A stretch of DNA of 64,000 nt from assembly GCF_963675985.1 (NCBI RefSeq), contig NZ_OY780957.1, forward strand, positions 1,162,001 through 1,226,000, written 5' to 3'. How positions within the stretch are numbered: position 1 is the stretch's first letter; each line of letters opens with the position of its first letter. This DNA comes from an uncultured Roseibium sp. (GTDB lineage Bacteria > Pseudomonadota > Alphaproteobacteria > Rhizobiales > Stappiaceae). The notes under the pieces are model-generated. The model was given only the letters and a program-made list of their open reading frames with translations, ran no database searches and had not been told where the DNA came from. A program made the translations under genes and the position numbers. Of this stretch, positions 17,651 to 27,839 are shown in pieces.

Positions 17651-19780
17651 GTGAATTTCCCATGGAGCCGAAAATTGTTTCAGAAAGCTAAAGTCACCAC
17701 AAAACTGGTTGGCGTAAGCGTCCTCACGCTCGCTATCGCTCTGGTCGCCGGAATTGGCTTCATCGCCTGGGAGGCTTCGCACACCACCGAGAGCCAGGCG
17801 GTGGCCCAGGCAGAAGCGGTTGCAGCGGAACAGGCTGAACTCGTCCGCCGGACTATGGAAAACGGGCTGAAATCCGCCGAAGCGCTCGCCAACGCGCTCA
17901 ACGGACTGAAGCGCGCCGGAAACACCGACCGGGCGCAGTGGATGGCCGTGGTCGAGGAGAACCTGATTGCGAATCCGGACCTCTCGGGAACCTGGGGCGC
18001 CATCGTCAAGGACCAGTTCGACGGCAAGGATGCCGAATTCAAGGGGTTGGACAAATACGGCAAGATGGGCGAATGGCTGCCCTATTTCTTCCGCATGCCG
18101 GACGGCAAGATCGGATATCGGTCGCTCACCGACCCGATGATCGGCAAGCCCGGCGAAAACCTCTGGTTCACCATCCCCTACGCCTCCGGCAAGAATCATG
18201 TCACCGATCCCTATAGCTGGGAAGCCGGCGGCAAGACGGTGACAGGTGTGTCTTTCAGCATACCACTGAAGGACAATGGCAAGGTGATCGGCGTTGCCGG
18301 TGGCGACATCATGCTCACTCCGCTGTCGGATGCGCTTGGAAAACAGACACCGCTGGGGACGGGCTCCGTTCATCTTCTGTCGCAAAACGGCCAGTGGGTC
18401 GCCCATCCTGATGCGGCCCTGCTCGGCAATGACTGGGCCGAAGGCCGATCTGAAGCGGACCTTGCCCACGGCGACGCGCTTCTGGCCGCGATCAAGGCGG
18501 GCAAGGACTTCCACTACGAAGGCTATTCCAACACCCTCGGCACCGATGTCCTGCGGATCGTCAAATCGGTCGAGATCGGTAACACCGGCGCGACCATGTC
18601 CGTGGTCGTCAACGTACCGACACAGACCCTGAGTGCCGCCTCCACCAAAATCACCGGCATGATCGCGGGGGTTGGCCTCGTCCTGCTTCTCGTGGTTGCT
18701 CTGTCGATCTACCTGGTCGGAAATGCCATTGTGCGCCGGCCCCTGGAACGTGCGGTCTCCAGCATTCAGGCCCTGATGGACCGCCGGTATGACGAGCCGA
18801 TCGCCGATACCGAACGCGGCGATGAAATCGGAAAGATTTCCAAGGCACTCGAACTCTTTCGAGACAAGGCCCAGGAGGCCGAGGAACTCGCTGAACAGCA
18901 AGAGGAACAACAGCGCAGGCAGATCGAGCGCGCTGCGCAGATCAGCTCCCTGTCCGAACAATTCGACGAAAAGATCACCCGGTTGACGCAAACCGTCCTT
19001 GCACAGGTGGCGGATCTGAACCAGGCATCCGTCACCCTGACCGAGGGCGCCGACGACACCAGCGTGAAGAGCACGGCTGTTGCCGCGGCATCCGAAGAAG
19101 CGTCCACGAACGTGGAAACTGTGGCCTCCGCGGCCGAGGAACTGATGGCCTCGGTGCAGGAAATCAGCCGCCAGATGACGCAATCCACCGAAATCGCCGG
19201 CGAGGCCGTGGATCAGGCCCAGACCACCAACAACAAGATCGAGGGGCTGGCGGAAGCCGCCAATCGGATCAGCGAAGTGGTCAAGCTGATTACGGACGTC
19301 GCCGAACAGACGAACCTGCTGGCGCTCAACGCCACCATCGAGGCGGCTCGTGCCGGCGAGGCGGGCAAGGGCTTCGCGGTGGTCGCCGCGGAAGTGAAGG
19401 AACTGGCCAACCAGACCGCCCGGGCGACGGAGGAGATCGCGACACACATTCAGTCGGTGCAGTCTGAAACGTCGGGCGCCGTGCAGGCCATCAGGGGAAT
19501 TTCCGAAACCATCGAAAAGATGAACGAGATCGCCTCGAGCATCCAGACCTCCGTCGAACAGCAGGGCATCGCCACCGAGGAAATCGCCCGGAACATCCAG
19601 GAAGCCTCCAACGGCACCCAGGAAGTCGCATCCAACATCATCAAGGTGTCCGCATCCGCCGACGACACCGGCGAGGCCGCACGCCAGGTCAGTTCCTCTG
19701 CAAACGTTCTTCAGGACGAAACGGACCGGCTGAAAGGCGAAGTCGAGGCTTTCCTGTCCAGCGTTCGCGACGTGGCCTGA
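17651..19780 (+). CDS. Methyl-accepting chemotaxis protein (dCache, HAMP, MCP signal)
   Basis: A 709-aa chemoreceptor. A membrane helix at ~18-38 is followed by a periplasmic double-Cache-like sensor (~45-325, with WFTIPYASGKNHVTDPY), a second helix at ~334-357, a HAMP domain, and a cytoplasmic coiled coil. The signalling tip is near residues 556-596 (LLALNATIEAARAGEAGKGF). No C-terminal CheR-binding pentapeptide is visible. The start is a GTG at 17651. The PYxSG-like Cache motif suggests amine or carboxylate ligands, but the ligand cannot be assigned. The gene stands alone between two terminators. Confidence 0.93.
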   Translation: MNFPWSRKLFQKAKVTTKLVGVSVLTLAIALVAGIGFIAWEASHTTESQAVAQAEAVAAEQAELVRRTMENGLKSAEALANALNGLKRAGNTDRAQWMAVVEENLIANPDLSGTWGAIVKDQFDGKDAEFKGLDKYGKMGEWLPYFFRMPDGKIGYRSLTDPMIGKPGENLWFTIPYASGKNHVTDPYSWEAGGKTVTGVSFSIPLKDNGKVIGVAGGDIMLTPLSDALGKQTPLGTGSVHLLSQNGQWVAHPDAALLGNDWAEGRSEADLAHGDALLAAIKAGKDFHYEGYSNTLGTDVLRIVKSVEIGNTGATMSVVVNVPTQTLSAASTKITGMIAGVGLVLLLVVALSIYLVGNAIVRRPLERAVSSIQALMDRRYDEPIADTERGDEIGKISKALELFRDKAQEAEELAEQQEEQQRRQIERAAQISSLSEQFDEKITRLTQTVLAQVADLNQASVTLTEGADDTSVKSTAVAAASEEASTNVETVASAAEELMASVQEISRQMTQSTEIAGEAVDQAQTTNNKIEGLAEAANRISEVVKLITDVAEQTNLLALNATIEAARAGEAGKGFAVVAAEVKELANQTARATEEIATHIQSVQSETSGAVQAIRGISETIEKMNEIASSIQTSVEQQGIATEEIARNIQEASNGTQEVASNIIKVSASADDTGEAARQVSSSANVLQDETDRLKGEVEAFLSSVRDVA

Positions 19781-19810
19781 GCCGGACGTCAGGTCTCCAC
19801 CGAACACAAA

Positions 19811-19848
19811 CCGCGCCGTCTGATTTCAGGCGGCGCGGTTTTCCTTTG
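19811..19848 (+). terminator. Terminator between the chemoreceptor and MFS genes
   Basis: A 13-bp stem with one G-U pair (19811-19823 with 19826-19838) is followed by ttttccttt. The right arm includes the stop codon of the convergent MFS gene, so the structure probably terminates the chemoreceptor transcript and perhaps, less efficiently, the opposite one. Confidence 0.85.
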
Positions 19849-21193
19849 TCAGGAAAAGCAGATAGCCGCCGACGGCGAAAAAGCCCAGGATGGCGGACAT
19901 GCCCGCCGCCTGGCTACCGCTCCAGGCGGTCATCAGGCTGACCGACAGCGGCGCCATGAAGCTGGTCACCTTACCTGACAAGGCCAGAAGGCCGAAAAAC
20001 TGCGTCATTTGTTCCTTCGGTGCGATCGCGACCAGCAGGCTGCGCGATGCCGCCTGAAGCGGACCGGCGGCCGCGCCGATCAAGGCCCCCAGCCCCAGGA
20101 ACATCTGTTCCGGCAACGAACTGAACAGACTGCCCGGCGCACCCGGTACCGCCGGTATCACGAACAGCACGGTGTCCCTGTCGATAGAGATCAGACCGAG
20201 GCCGGAGATGATCAGGATGCCCAGCGCGCCGAAAAGAACCGCCTTCGGGCCATAGGTGTCGTCCAGGCGCCCACCGATGACCGCGCCGATCGTTCCCGTG
20301 ATCGTCAACAGAATGCCGAAGCTGCCGATCTGGATCGACCCCCAGCCGAGCTGGCCGGCGGCATAGATCCCGCCAAAGGCAAAAAGCGCCACCAGCCCGT
20401 CCTTGTAGATCATGTTGGCAATCAGGAAGGTGAACAGCACCTTGTTGGCGCGCGCATCGCGGAAAGTCTTTGCAAGATTGACAAGACCGGCGCGCACGGC
20501 CGGCGCAAGCCGCGCCTTTTTCGGCGCATCCGGCACGAACAGGAACAAAGGCAATACGAACACCAGATACCAGAGCGCCGAGAACGGGCCAGCCGCCCGG
20601 TCGCCCTCGCGGGTCGCCGGATCGAGCCCGAACAGGGGGTCCAGTCCAAGAAGCGTATGGCCGGTTTCCGGATTGGCCGCCAGAAAGCCGAGCGCAATGA
20701 CAAGGCTTACCAAACCGCCCGCATAGCCTGTCGCCCAACCGGCGCCGGACAGGCGCCCGATCCGCTCCGGCGGCACCAGGTCGGGCATCATCGCATTGTT
20801 GAAGACGGTGGCGAACTCGATCGACAAGGTGGCGATGGCAAACGCAATGAGCGCGATCGCAACACCCGACGGCGCTCCCGGCGCGGCATACCAAAGCATC
20901 ATGCAGGCCACGACGAAGGGAACGGAAAAGGCAAAAATCCAGGGCTTCCTGTGTCCGGTCGCATCGGCGACAGACCCAAGGACCGGAGCCGGGATCGCAA
21001 TGGCGAGACCGGCCGCTGCGGTTGCATAACCCCACAACGTCTGGCCTTCTGCCGGCGTCGCGGCCAGCGCAGAAGCAAAATAGGGCGCAAAGACGAAGGT
21101 CGTGACCAACGTGAAAAACGGCTGCCCGGCCCAGTCGAACAGCGCCCAGGAGGCAACGGCGAGGCATCCCGCCCCTCTGTCCGTGTTAGTCAT
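19826..21193 (-). CDS. MFS transporter, UMF1/Atg22-like family
   Basis: A 455-aa membrane protein with about 12 hydrophobic segments. The N-terminal SWALFDWAGQPFFTLV and the later NNAMMPDLVPPE are characteristic of the UMF1 (vacuole effluxer Atg22-like) branch of the major facilitator superfamily. The substrate is unknown; amino-acid efflux is the yeast precedent. The gene lies 87 bases downstream of NAD-glutamate dehydrogenase on the same strand and could share its transcript. Its last codons form one arm of a terminator. Confidence 0.88.
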   Translation of the reverse strand: MTNTDRGAGCLAVASWALFDWAGQPFFTLVTTFVFAPYFASALAATPAEGQTLWGYATAAAGLAIAIPAPVLGSVADATGHRKPWIFAFSVPFVVACMMLWYAAPGAPSGVAIALIAFAIATLSIEFATVFNNAMMPDLVPPERIGRLSGAGWATGYAGGLVSLVIALGFLAANPETGHTLLGLDPLFGLDPATREGDRAAGPFSALWYLVFVLPLFLFVPDAPKKARLAPAVRAGLVNLAKTFRDARANKVLFTFLIANMIYKDGLVALFAFGGIYAAGQLGWGSIQIGSFGILLTITGTIGAVIGGRLDDTYGPKAVLFGALGILIISGLGLISIDRDTVLFVIPAVPGAPGSLFSSLPEQMFLGLGALIGAAAGPLQAASRSLLVAIAPKEQMTQFFGLLALSGKVTSFMAPLSVSLMTAWSGSQAAGMSAILGFFAVGGYLLFLTKENRAA

Positions 21194-21280
21194 GGTTCAA
21201 ACCTTCGGCACGGGAAAGGCCGGCATCGCCGGCCTCGGATCTCCGCTGACGCTCTGTCCGGAATGGCGAAATTGGAGCCC

Positions 21281-24200
21281 TTACTTTGACACCTCGGCCA
21301 GAAGGCTTGCCGCTACGGCGAATTTCGACACGGTCAGATCGCCGTCCAGAATTTCATTGACCGTCCGGATGGTCCGCTCGACGACCTTTTCATGGGTCGA
21401 AAGCCAGGTCTCGAAACCGCCCGTTGAAATCGCCTGAACGGCCAGATCCCGATGCGCAAAGCCCAGCGCGGAGCGGGCCCGATCAAGGGCAAGGCCGTCG
21501 TAGTAATCATTCAGCAGAAGATCGCGGGCGAGCGCATGCATGTCCTCGATATGGAAGAATTCCGCGACCTCGAAGAAGGCCTTGGCGGCAACATCGAGCG
21601 CCGCCGCTGTTTCTTCCGCCACCATGATGATGTCCGGAATGGCGATTTCGACCGGTTGCCAGCCGATCCTCTGCGCCAGAGCTTCCGGAACCCCTGCGTC
21701 CTGATAGCGCTGGGCTTCGGTATCGAGAGACTGTGCCAGAGCGTCGCTGACCGCCGTCCTGAGGCGGGGCCGCAGATCGGCGATCCCGCGGCTGAAGCGA
21801 TCGACGACATCGGCCATGCCCTGCTCGAAGGACACATGACGCTTGAACCAGAGCACCCGTTCCAGAAGCAGGTCCTGGACCTTAGCGTAGAGTTCAAGCT
21901 GGACGGATCCGTCGATCCTGGTGTCCAGCGCATCGATCTGATTGTTGAGGTCCGTCAGATCGAAGCTGTTGCGGACGGCGACAAAACAGTTTGCGATATC
22001 CTGCGTCGTCGCGCCGGTTTGGTCCTTCAACCGTGTCAGGAAGGTCGGACCGCCGCGATTGACCATCGAATTGGCAAGCATGGTCGCGATGATTTCCCGC
22101 CGCAGCCGATGACCGCTGATCTCGTCGCAGTAGGCTTCCGCCATCTCGTCCGGGAAATAGCGGAACAATTCCCGGCCGAGATAATCATCATCGGGAACCG
22201 TGCTTTCCAGCAATTCGTCGTAAAGCGTGATCTTCGCATAGGCGAGCAGCACGCCCAGTTCGGCACGGGTCAGCGTCTGGCCTGTCTTCACCATCTCCGC
22301 CAGGGTCGCCTCGTCGGGCAACTGTTCCACCTGGCGATCCAGAAGACCGGCCTGTTCAAGCCGGCGCATCATGCGCACCTGGAAGCCGAAATCCTCGGTC
22401 CCGCGCCGTTCGGTCATCGAAATGGCAAGCGTCTGCAGGTAATTGTTTCTCAGGACGAGGTCGGCGACCTCATCGGTCATATGCGCGAGCAGCGTGTTGC
22501 GCTCGTCGATCGTCAGCTTGCCGGCCTTCACCGCCGCGCCCAGCGCGATCTTGATGTTGACCTCCATGTCGGAGGAGTTCACGCCGGCGGAATTGTCGAT
22601 GGCGTCGGAGTTGCAGCGCCCGCCCTTGCGGTGGAATTCGATACGCGCCAACTGGGTCAGACCCAGGTTGGCGCCTTCGCCGATCACCTTGGCCCCGACA
22701 TCCGGCGCCGTGATCCGGATCGGATCGTTGGCCCGGTCGCCCGCATCCGCGTCCGTCTCGGTCGTCGCGCGGATATAGGTGCCGATCCCGCCGAACCATA
22801 GGAGATCCACCTTCAAACGCAGGATGGCCGACATGACTTCCTGCGGGGTGGCCTTGGTCCGGGCGATGCCGAGCAATTCCTGGGCCTCGCGCGACAACTC
22901 GATCGACTTGGCGGACCGGGAGAACACCCCGCCGCCCTTCGAAATAAGCGACGTGTCATAGTCCTGCCAGGACGACCGACCCATGTCGAACAGGCGCTTG
23001 CGCTCCACCCAGGTTGTCGCGGGATCCGGATCCGGGTCGATGAAGATATCCCGGTGATCGAAAGCCGCCACCAGCCGGGTCACCTTGGACAGGAGCATGC
23101 CGTTACCGAAAACGTCGCCGGACATGTCGCCGACACCGGCTGCCGTGAACGGCTCCGTCTGAATGTCCCAATCCATTTCGCGGAAATGCCGCTTGACTGC
23201 TTCCCACCCGCCGCGCGCGGTAATGCCCATCTTCTTGTGATCGTAGCCGGCCGACCCGCCGGAGGCGAAGGCATCGCCGAGCCAGAAATCACGGCCTTCC
23301 GAAATTCCGTTGGCCGTATCGGAGAACGTGGCCGTGCCCTTGTCGGCGGCAACGACCAGATAGGGATCGTCATCGTCGTAGCGCTGGACATCCTTGGGCG
23401 GCACCACCTTGTCGTCGACAAGATTGTCCGTGACGTCGAGCAACGCATTGATGAAGGTCTTGTAGCTTTCGGTGCCTTCCTTGAAGACGGCCTCCCGGTC
23501 GCCGCCTTCCGGCAGGTGCTTGGGCACGAAACCGCCCTTCGCGCCCACGGGCACGATCACCGCGTTCTTGACCTGCTGCGCCTTCACCAGGCCGAGCACT
23601 TCGGTGCGGAAATCCTGCGGCCGGTCGGACCAGCGCAATCCGCCGCGGGCAACCCGCCCGAAACGCAGGTGCACGCCTTCCACACGGGGGCTGTAAACGA
23701 AGATTTCCCGGAACGGACGCGGCTGCGGCAGATCGATGATCTTGCGCGAATCCACCTTGAAGGCGAAGGTCGGCTTCGGTTGGCCCGCGCTGTCCAGTTG
23801 ATAGAAATTCGTGCGCAGGATCGAATCGATCGCGTTCTGGAACCGGCGCAGGATCCGGTCGTCGTCCAGGCTGGAAACCGCCTCCAGCGCATTGTTGATT
23901 TCGCTTTCCAGCCGGGCGGTGCCGAGCGTGCGGTCGTCGCCGTCCGTCGAGGGGGTGAAGCGCAGATGAAACAGCTCGACCAGCTTCGCGGCGATGTCCG
24001 GATAATTGTTGAGCGTGGTCCACATGTAGTCTTCGGAAAACCGGACACCCGCCTGCCGCAGATATTTGGAAAGCGCGCGCACAACGGCGATATCCCTCCA
24101 GGCGAGATTCGCGGAAAGAACGAGGCCGTTGTAGCCGTCGTTTTCGGCCCGATTCTGCCAGATGGCCATGAACAGCCGCTCAAGACGCTCCTTCAGATCG

Positions 24201-26092
24201 GCGGTCAAATCGATCTCTCCACCGCGACCCGCCTCGAGCGTCATCTCGTGCAGATAGGAAAGGGTCCGGTCGGTCGGGGTGATCCGGTAGGTCCGTTCGT
24301 TGATGACCTTGAAGCCCATGTTTTCCAGAAGCGGCACACGGGCTGAAAGCGGGATCGGCGCCCCCTGGTGATAGACCTTGAGCGACAGCCGGGTATCTTT
24401 TTCACCTTGATTGCGGAAGAAGGTCACCGCCGTATTGCGCTCTTCCGACAGGGCCTCGACCTTGACCACATCGGACAGGGCGCTCTCGGAGTTGTAGACC
24501 TCCTTGTAGCCGCCGTGGAAGGCGAGCGCGTACCGTTCCGCCAGATGCCGGGCCGTGACCGGATCGAACCGGGCCCGCATCGCATCGCGCAGGCTGTCAG
24601 GCCAGGTCCGGATCAGATCGGCGACCGCGCTTTCCAGCTCCGGCTGGGGCGGCGTCGGCGTCTTGCCCTTGTCGCGGCCGATGATGAAATGCACCCGCGC
24701 CAGCGGACCTTCCAGATAGGTCACGTACCAGGCCGAAAGCCGGCCCTCGTAGACCCCGGAAAGATAGGTGCTGATATTGAGGCGCACTTCGGTCGTGTAC
24801 CGGTCGCGCGGCACGAAACAGAGGATCGAGACATAGCGGTCGAACTTGTCGACGCGCGGCAGAACCCGGATCCGCGGCCGTTCGTCGAGCTGCAGGATCG
24901 CGATCGCGAAGTCGAACAGGGTGTCCTTGTCGATCTGGAACAACTCGTCGCGGGGAAACCCTTCCATCACATTGATCAGCGCCCGGCCCGAATGGCTGTC
25001 CTGATCGTAGCCGGCAAGCGCCAGGACGCTGGCGACCTTCCGGCGCAGGAAGGGGATCGTGCTGGTCGGTTCCGTATAGGCCGTCGACGCGAACAGGCCG
25101 ACGATGCGCAACTCGCCGACCATGGCGCCGTCGTCATCGAAGATCTTGGCGCCGACGTAGTCCATATGCACCCGCCGGTGCACTCGGCTCTTCACATTGG
25201 CCTTGGCAATGATCAGCGGTTCCGGCTTCAGCAGGAATTCGCGGATTTCCGGCGTGATCTGGACGAATTCGGATCCCCGGCGCAAAACCCGGACATCCGG
25301 GTCGGCCAGGAGGCCCAGACCGGTTCCCACATGAGGGGAAAGTTCGCCTTCTTTCACACCGCCTTCAAACTTGTACTCGCGCATACCGAGGAAAATGAAG
25401 TTGTTCTTCTCCAGCCATTCCAGGAAATGAATGGCCTCCCACATCTCGTCATTGTTGCCGGCAATTCCGGTCGTCTTGTAGGTATCGATGGCTTCCGCAA
25501 GCCGCTCCTGCATCGGCTTGAAGTCGCGCACCGCGGCGCGAACGTCCTTCAGAACCAGGTTGAGCCGCTCTTCCAGGGCGTCTCTCGCCTCTTCTGAATC
25601 CATGCGCGTCACATGGATGTGAATGAGGCTCTCCTGCCGGTCGGACCGTTTCGCCTTGCGTTTCGGCAGGACGGCGGACTGAAGCTTTCCCTTCTTGTCC
25701 CGTTCCACGATATAGGTCGGATGCAGCACAAGATGGACTTCGAGCCTGCTTTCCTGCAATTCGTCCATGACGGAATCGACCAGGAACGGCATATTGTCGT
25801 TGACGACCTCGATGACGGTCAGTTCGCCGGCCTTGTCGCCGGGCGCATCGAAGTCGGGATTGGTGATGCTGACCCGGTGGGTCCCGAGGTCGTGAGACTG
25901 GAAATCGCGCCACGCCAGGCGCGCAAATCCGCACAACTCTTCGCAGGTATAGGCGACAAGGTCTTCCGCGGCGCCACGGGCAAAAAAGGCATCCGCGAAA
26001 TCGGCAAGCGCCTGATCATCCTTGGCGAGAGAAGCATGGACCTTTTCAATGAGTTGTTTCTTCTCGGCTTCGCGCGACTCCGGCATTTCCAA
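21281..26092 (-). CDS. NAD-specific glutamate dehydrogenase, large (180-kDa) type
   Basis: A 1603-aa enzyme of the L_180 class that converts glutamate and NAD+ to 2-oxoglutarate, NH4+ and NADH, mainly for glutamate catabolism. The N-terminal ~700 residues carry the ACT-like and helical regulatory regions (EVVNDNMPFLVDSVMDEL near residue 100). The catalytic core contains GGLRWSDRPQDFRTEVLGL and VPVGAKGGFVPKHLP around residues 815-860, with the helical C-terminal domain after ~1250. The length is typical. The ATG at 26092 follows an AAAGGG stretch. The frame is intact. The gene is divergent from an AhpD-like gene. Confidence 0.97.
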   Translation of the reverse strand: MEMPESREAEKKQLIEKVHASLAKDDQALADFADAFFARGAAEDLVAYTCEELCGFARLAWRDFQSHDLGTHRVSITNPDFDAPGDKAGELTVIEVVNDNMPFLVDSVMDELQESRLEVHLVLHPTYIVERDKKGKLQSAVLPKRKAKRSDRQESLIHIHVTRMDSEEARDALEERLNLVLKDVRAAVRDFKPMQERLAEAIDTYKTTGIAGNNDEMWEAIHFLEWLEKNNFIFLGMREYKFEGGVKEGELSPHVGTGLGLLADPDVRVLRRGSEFVQITPEIREFLLKPEPLIIAKANVKSRVHRRVHMDYVGAKIFDDDGAMVGELRIVGLFASTAYTEPTSTIPFLRRKVASVLALAGYDQDSHSGRALINVMEGFPRDELFQIDKDTLFDFAIAILQLDERPRIRVLPRVDKFDRYVSILCFVPRDRYTTEVRLNISTYLSGVYEGRLSAWYVTYLEGPLARVHFIIGRDKGKTPTPPQPELESAVADLIRTWPDSLRDAMRARFDPVTARHLAERYALAFHGGYKEVYNSESALSDVVKVEALSEERNTAVTFFRNQGEKDTRLSLKVYHQGAPIPLSARVPLLENMGFKVINERTYRITPTDRTLSYLHEMTLEAGRGGEIDLTADLKERLERLFMAIWQNRAENDGYNGLVLSANLAWRDIAVVRALSKYLRQAGVRFSEDYMWTTLNNYPDIAAKLVELFHLRFTPSTDGDDRTLGTARLESEINNALEAVSSLDDDRILRRFQNAIDSILRTNFYQLDSAGQPKPTFAFKVDSRKIIDLPQPRPFREIFVYSPRVEGVHLRFGRVARGGLRWSDRPQDFRTEVLGLVKAQQVKNAVIVPVGAKGGFVPKHLPEGGDREAVFKEGTESYKTFINALLDVTDNLVDDKVVPPKDVQRYDDDDPYLVVAADKGTATFSDTANGISEGRDFWLGDAFASGGSAGYDHKKMGITARGGWEAVKRHFREMDWDIQTEPFTAAGVGDMSGDVFGNGMLLSKVTRLVAAFDHRDIFIDPDPDPATTWVERKRLFDMGRSSWQDYDTSLISKGGGVFSRSAKSIELSREAQELLGIARTKATPQEVMSAILRLKVDLLWFGGIGTYIRATTETDADAGDRANDPIRITAPDVGAKVIGEGANLGLTQLARIEFHRKGGRCNSDAIDNSAGVNSSDMEVNIKIALGAAVKAGKLTIDERNTLLAHMTDEVADLVLRNNYLQTLAISMTERRGTEDFGFQVRMMRRLEQAGLLDRQVEQLPDEATLAEMVKTGQTLTRAELGVLLAYAKITLYDELLESTVPDDDYLGRELFRYFPDEMAEAYCDEISGHRLRREIIATMLANSMVNRGGPTFLTRLKDQTGATTQDIANCFVAVRNSFDLTDLNNQIDALDTRIDGSVQLELYAKVQDLLLERVLWFKRHVSFEQGMADVVDRFSRGIADLRPRLRTAVSDALAQSLDTEAQRYQDAGVPEALAQRIGWQPVEIAIPDIIMVAEETAAALDVAAKAFFEVAEFFHIEDMHALARDLLLNDYYDGLALDRARSALGFAHRDLAVQAISTGGFETWLSTHEKVVERTIRTVNEILDGDLTVSKFAVAASLLAEVSK

Positions 26093-26182
26093 CCCTTTCG
26101 TATTTTTATCCCTTTCGGGACACCCATGCTAACCTGATATGGTGAACCGAATTAAAACAATGTCTGCGACGGGGAGATAAAC

Positions 26183-26749
26183 GTGACAGAAAAACCGACG
26201 GCTCTTGATATTGAGGCAACTGCACCGCTGAGCGAAAAGACACAGGCCTATTTCGATCTGTGCCAGGAAAAGCTCGGTATGGTTCCAAATGTTCTGAAAG
26301 CCTATGCCTTCGACGAAGCGAAGCTCAGGGCCTTCACGGATATGTATAACGACCTCATGTTGGCGGAATGCGAGCTATCGAAACTTGAACGTGAAATGAT
26401 TGCCGTTGCGGTATCTTCCGTCAATCGTTGTTTTTATTGCCTGACCGCTCATGGCGCCGCCGTCCGCGAACTCTCCGGAGATCCAGTCCTCGGTGAACTC
26501 ATGGTGATGAACTACCGGGTGGCCGACCTTTCCACACGCCACCGTGCCATGCTGGATTTCGCTGTCAAGCTGACCGAACGGCCGGCGGAAATTCTGGACG
26601 CCGACCGCCAGGGCCTGCGCGATGCCGGATTTACCGACCGGGACATCTTTGACATCGCCTCCGTCGCCGCTTTCTTCAACATGACCAACCGGGTCGCGGC
26701 GGCAACCGACATGCGGCCCAATCATGAGTATCACTCAATGGCCCGTTGA
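26183..26749 (+). CDS. AhpD-like carboxymuconolactone decarboxylase / peroxidase-related protein
   Basis: A 188-aa CMD/AhpD-fold protein. The redox pair is in VNRCFYCLTAHG (CxxC followed by His, about residues 81-90), the signature of the uncharacterised peroxidase-related enzyme family. Activity as a thiol-dependent hydroperoxidase is family-level inference. The start is GTG at 26183 behind a ggggag ribosome site. It is the first gene of a run with argC and leuD; the 93-base gap to argC leaves room for a separate argC promoter. Confidence 0.9.
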   Translation: MTEKPTALDIEATAPLSEKTQAYFDLCQEKLGMVPNVLKAYAFDEAKLRAFTDMYNDLMLAECELSKLEREMIAVAVSSVNRCFYCLTAHGAAVRELSGDPVLGELMVMNYRVADLSTRHRAMLDFAVKLTERPAEILDADRQGLRDAGFTDRDIFDIASVAAFFNMTNRVAAATDMRPNHEYHSMAR

Positions 26750-26841
26750 GTTCGCGCGCCCCTAATAACGGTGACATTTTCACCGATTGGGTGTATGAGG
26801 CACGGGTTTTCGCGAGAAACACAGGAGAGGGAGCCGGGACG

Positions 26842-27792
26842 ATGGTCGCGCGGGTATTCATTGATGGCGAAGCAGGAACGACGGGTTTGCAGATCCGTGA
26901 GCGCCTCGCCACGCGCCCTGACATCGAACTTCTGTCGATCCCGGACCATCTGCGCAAGGACTCAAGCGCCCGCGCGGATCTCCTGAATTCCGCCGACGCG
27001 GCCATCCTGTGCCTGCCGGACGATGCCGCGCGGGAAAGCGTGTCGATGATCGAAAGCGACACGACCCGGGTTATCGATGCGTCGTCCGCCCATCGGGTCG
27101 CCGACGGCTGGACCTACGGCTTTGCCGAAATGGACAAGGACCAGACCGAACAGATCAAGACCGCCAAGAGGGTGACCAACCCGGGCTGCTGGCCCCAGGG
27201 CCTGATCGCCCTGGTCCGGCCGCTGGTGGAGGCCGGTCTGCTACCCGTGGACCATGCGCTGACCTATAACGGCATTTCCGGCTATTCCGGCGGCGGCAAA
27301 TCCATGATCGCCGACTATGAGGCGGCCGGAACCGGCGCGAACATGTTCGCGCCTTACGGACTGACCTTCAATCACAAGCATCTGCCGGAAATGCAGCGCT
27401 TTTCCGCGCTCAGCTCCACGCCGCTGTTCACGCCGTCGGTGGGCAACTACTACAAGGGCATGCTGACCTGCGTGCCGTTGCAACTGTCGACGCTTCAAAA
27501 AGTGCCGACCGGCGCGGACCTGCATGCGGCCATCGCCGACCATTTCGCCGGCATATCCGGCGGATTTGTCGAGGTTGCGCCGCTGGCCCAGCTCGACCGG
27601 ATGCCGGACCTCAACCCGCAAGGGCTGAACGACACCAACAGCATGCGCCTGCATGTCTTTGCCAATGACACGCGGGCACAGGCCTGCCTGATCGCCGTCT
27701 ACGACAATCTCGGCAAAGGCGCGTCCGGCGCCGCCGTGCAGAATCTCAACCTGATGCTGGGCGTCGACGAGGCCACCAGCCTGGCCGCCTGA
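26842..27792 (+). CDS. argC: N-acetyl-gamma-glutamyl-phosphate reductase (short, ArgC2 type)
   Basis: A 316-aa NADPH-dependent reductase of arginine synthesis that makes N-acetylglutamate semialdehyde. The Rossmann start VFIDGEAGTTGLQI, the catalytic Cys in VTNPGCWPQG (residue ~115) and the YNGISGYSGGGKSM segment are clear. The length fits the shorter type 2 branch. The ATG at 26842 follows GGAGAGGGAG; the frame continues upstream to 26746, but without a better ribosome site. leuD follows after 47 bases on the same strand. Confidence 0.95.
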   Translation: MVARVFIDGEAGTTGLQIRERLATRPDIELLSIPDHLRKDSSARADLLNSADAAILCLPDDAARESVSMIESDTTRVIDASSAHRVADGWTYGFAEMDKDQTEQIKTAKRVTNPGCWPQGLIALVRPLVEAGLLPVDHALTYNGISGYSGGGKSMIADYEAAGTGANMFAPYGLTFNHKHLPEMQRFSALSSTPLFTPSVGNYYKGMLTCVPLQLSTLQKVPTGADLHAAIADHFAGISGGFVEVAPLAQLDRMPDLNPQGLNDTNSMRLHVFANDTRAQACLIAVYDNLGKGASGAAVQNLNLMLGVDEATSLAA

Positions 27793-27839
27793 CGCAGGAA
27801 CCGGCCGAATAACGACAAGAAACCACTGGAGTAATTGCC

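Noticed and set aside
21281..26092. Long opposite-strand open frames across the glutamate dehydrogenase gene
   Set aside because: They are high-GC shadow frames of a clearly recognisable enzyme, without ribosome sites or domains. The same holds for shadow frames over leuS, htpX, rsmB, purH and others.
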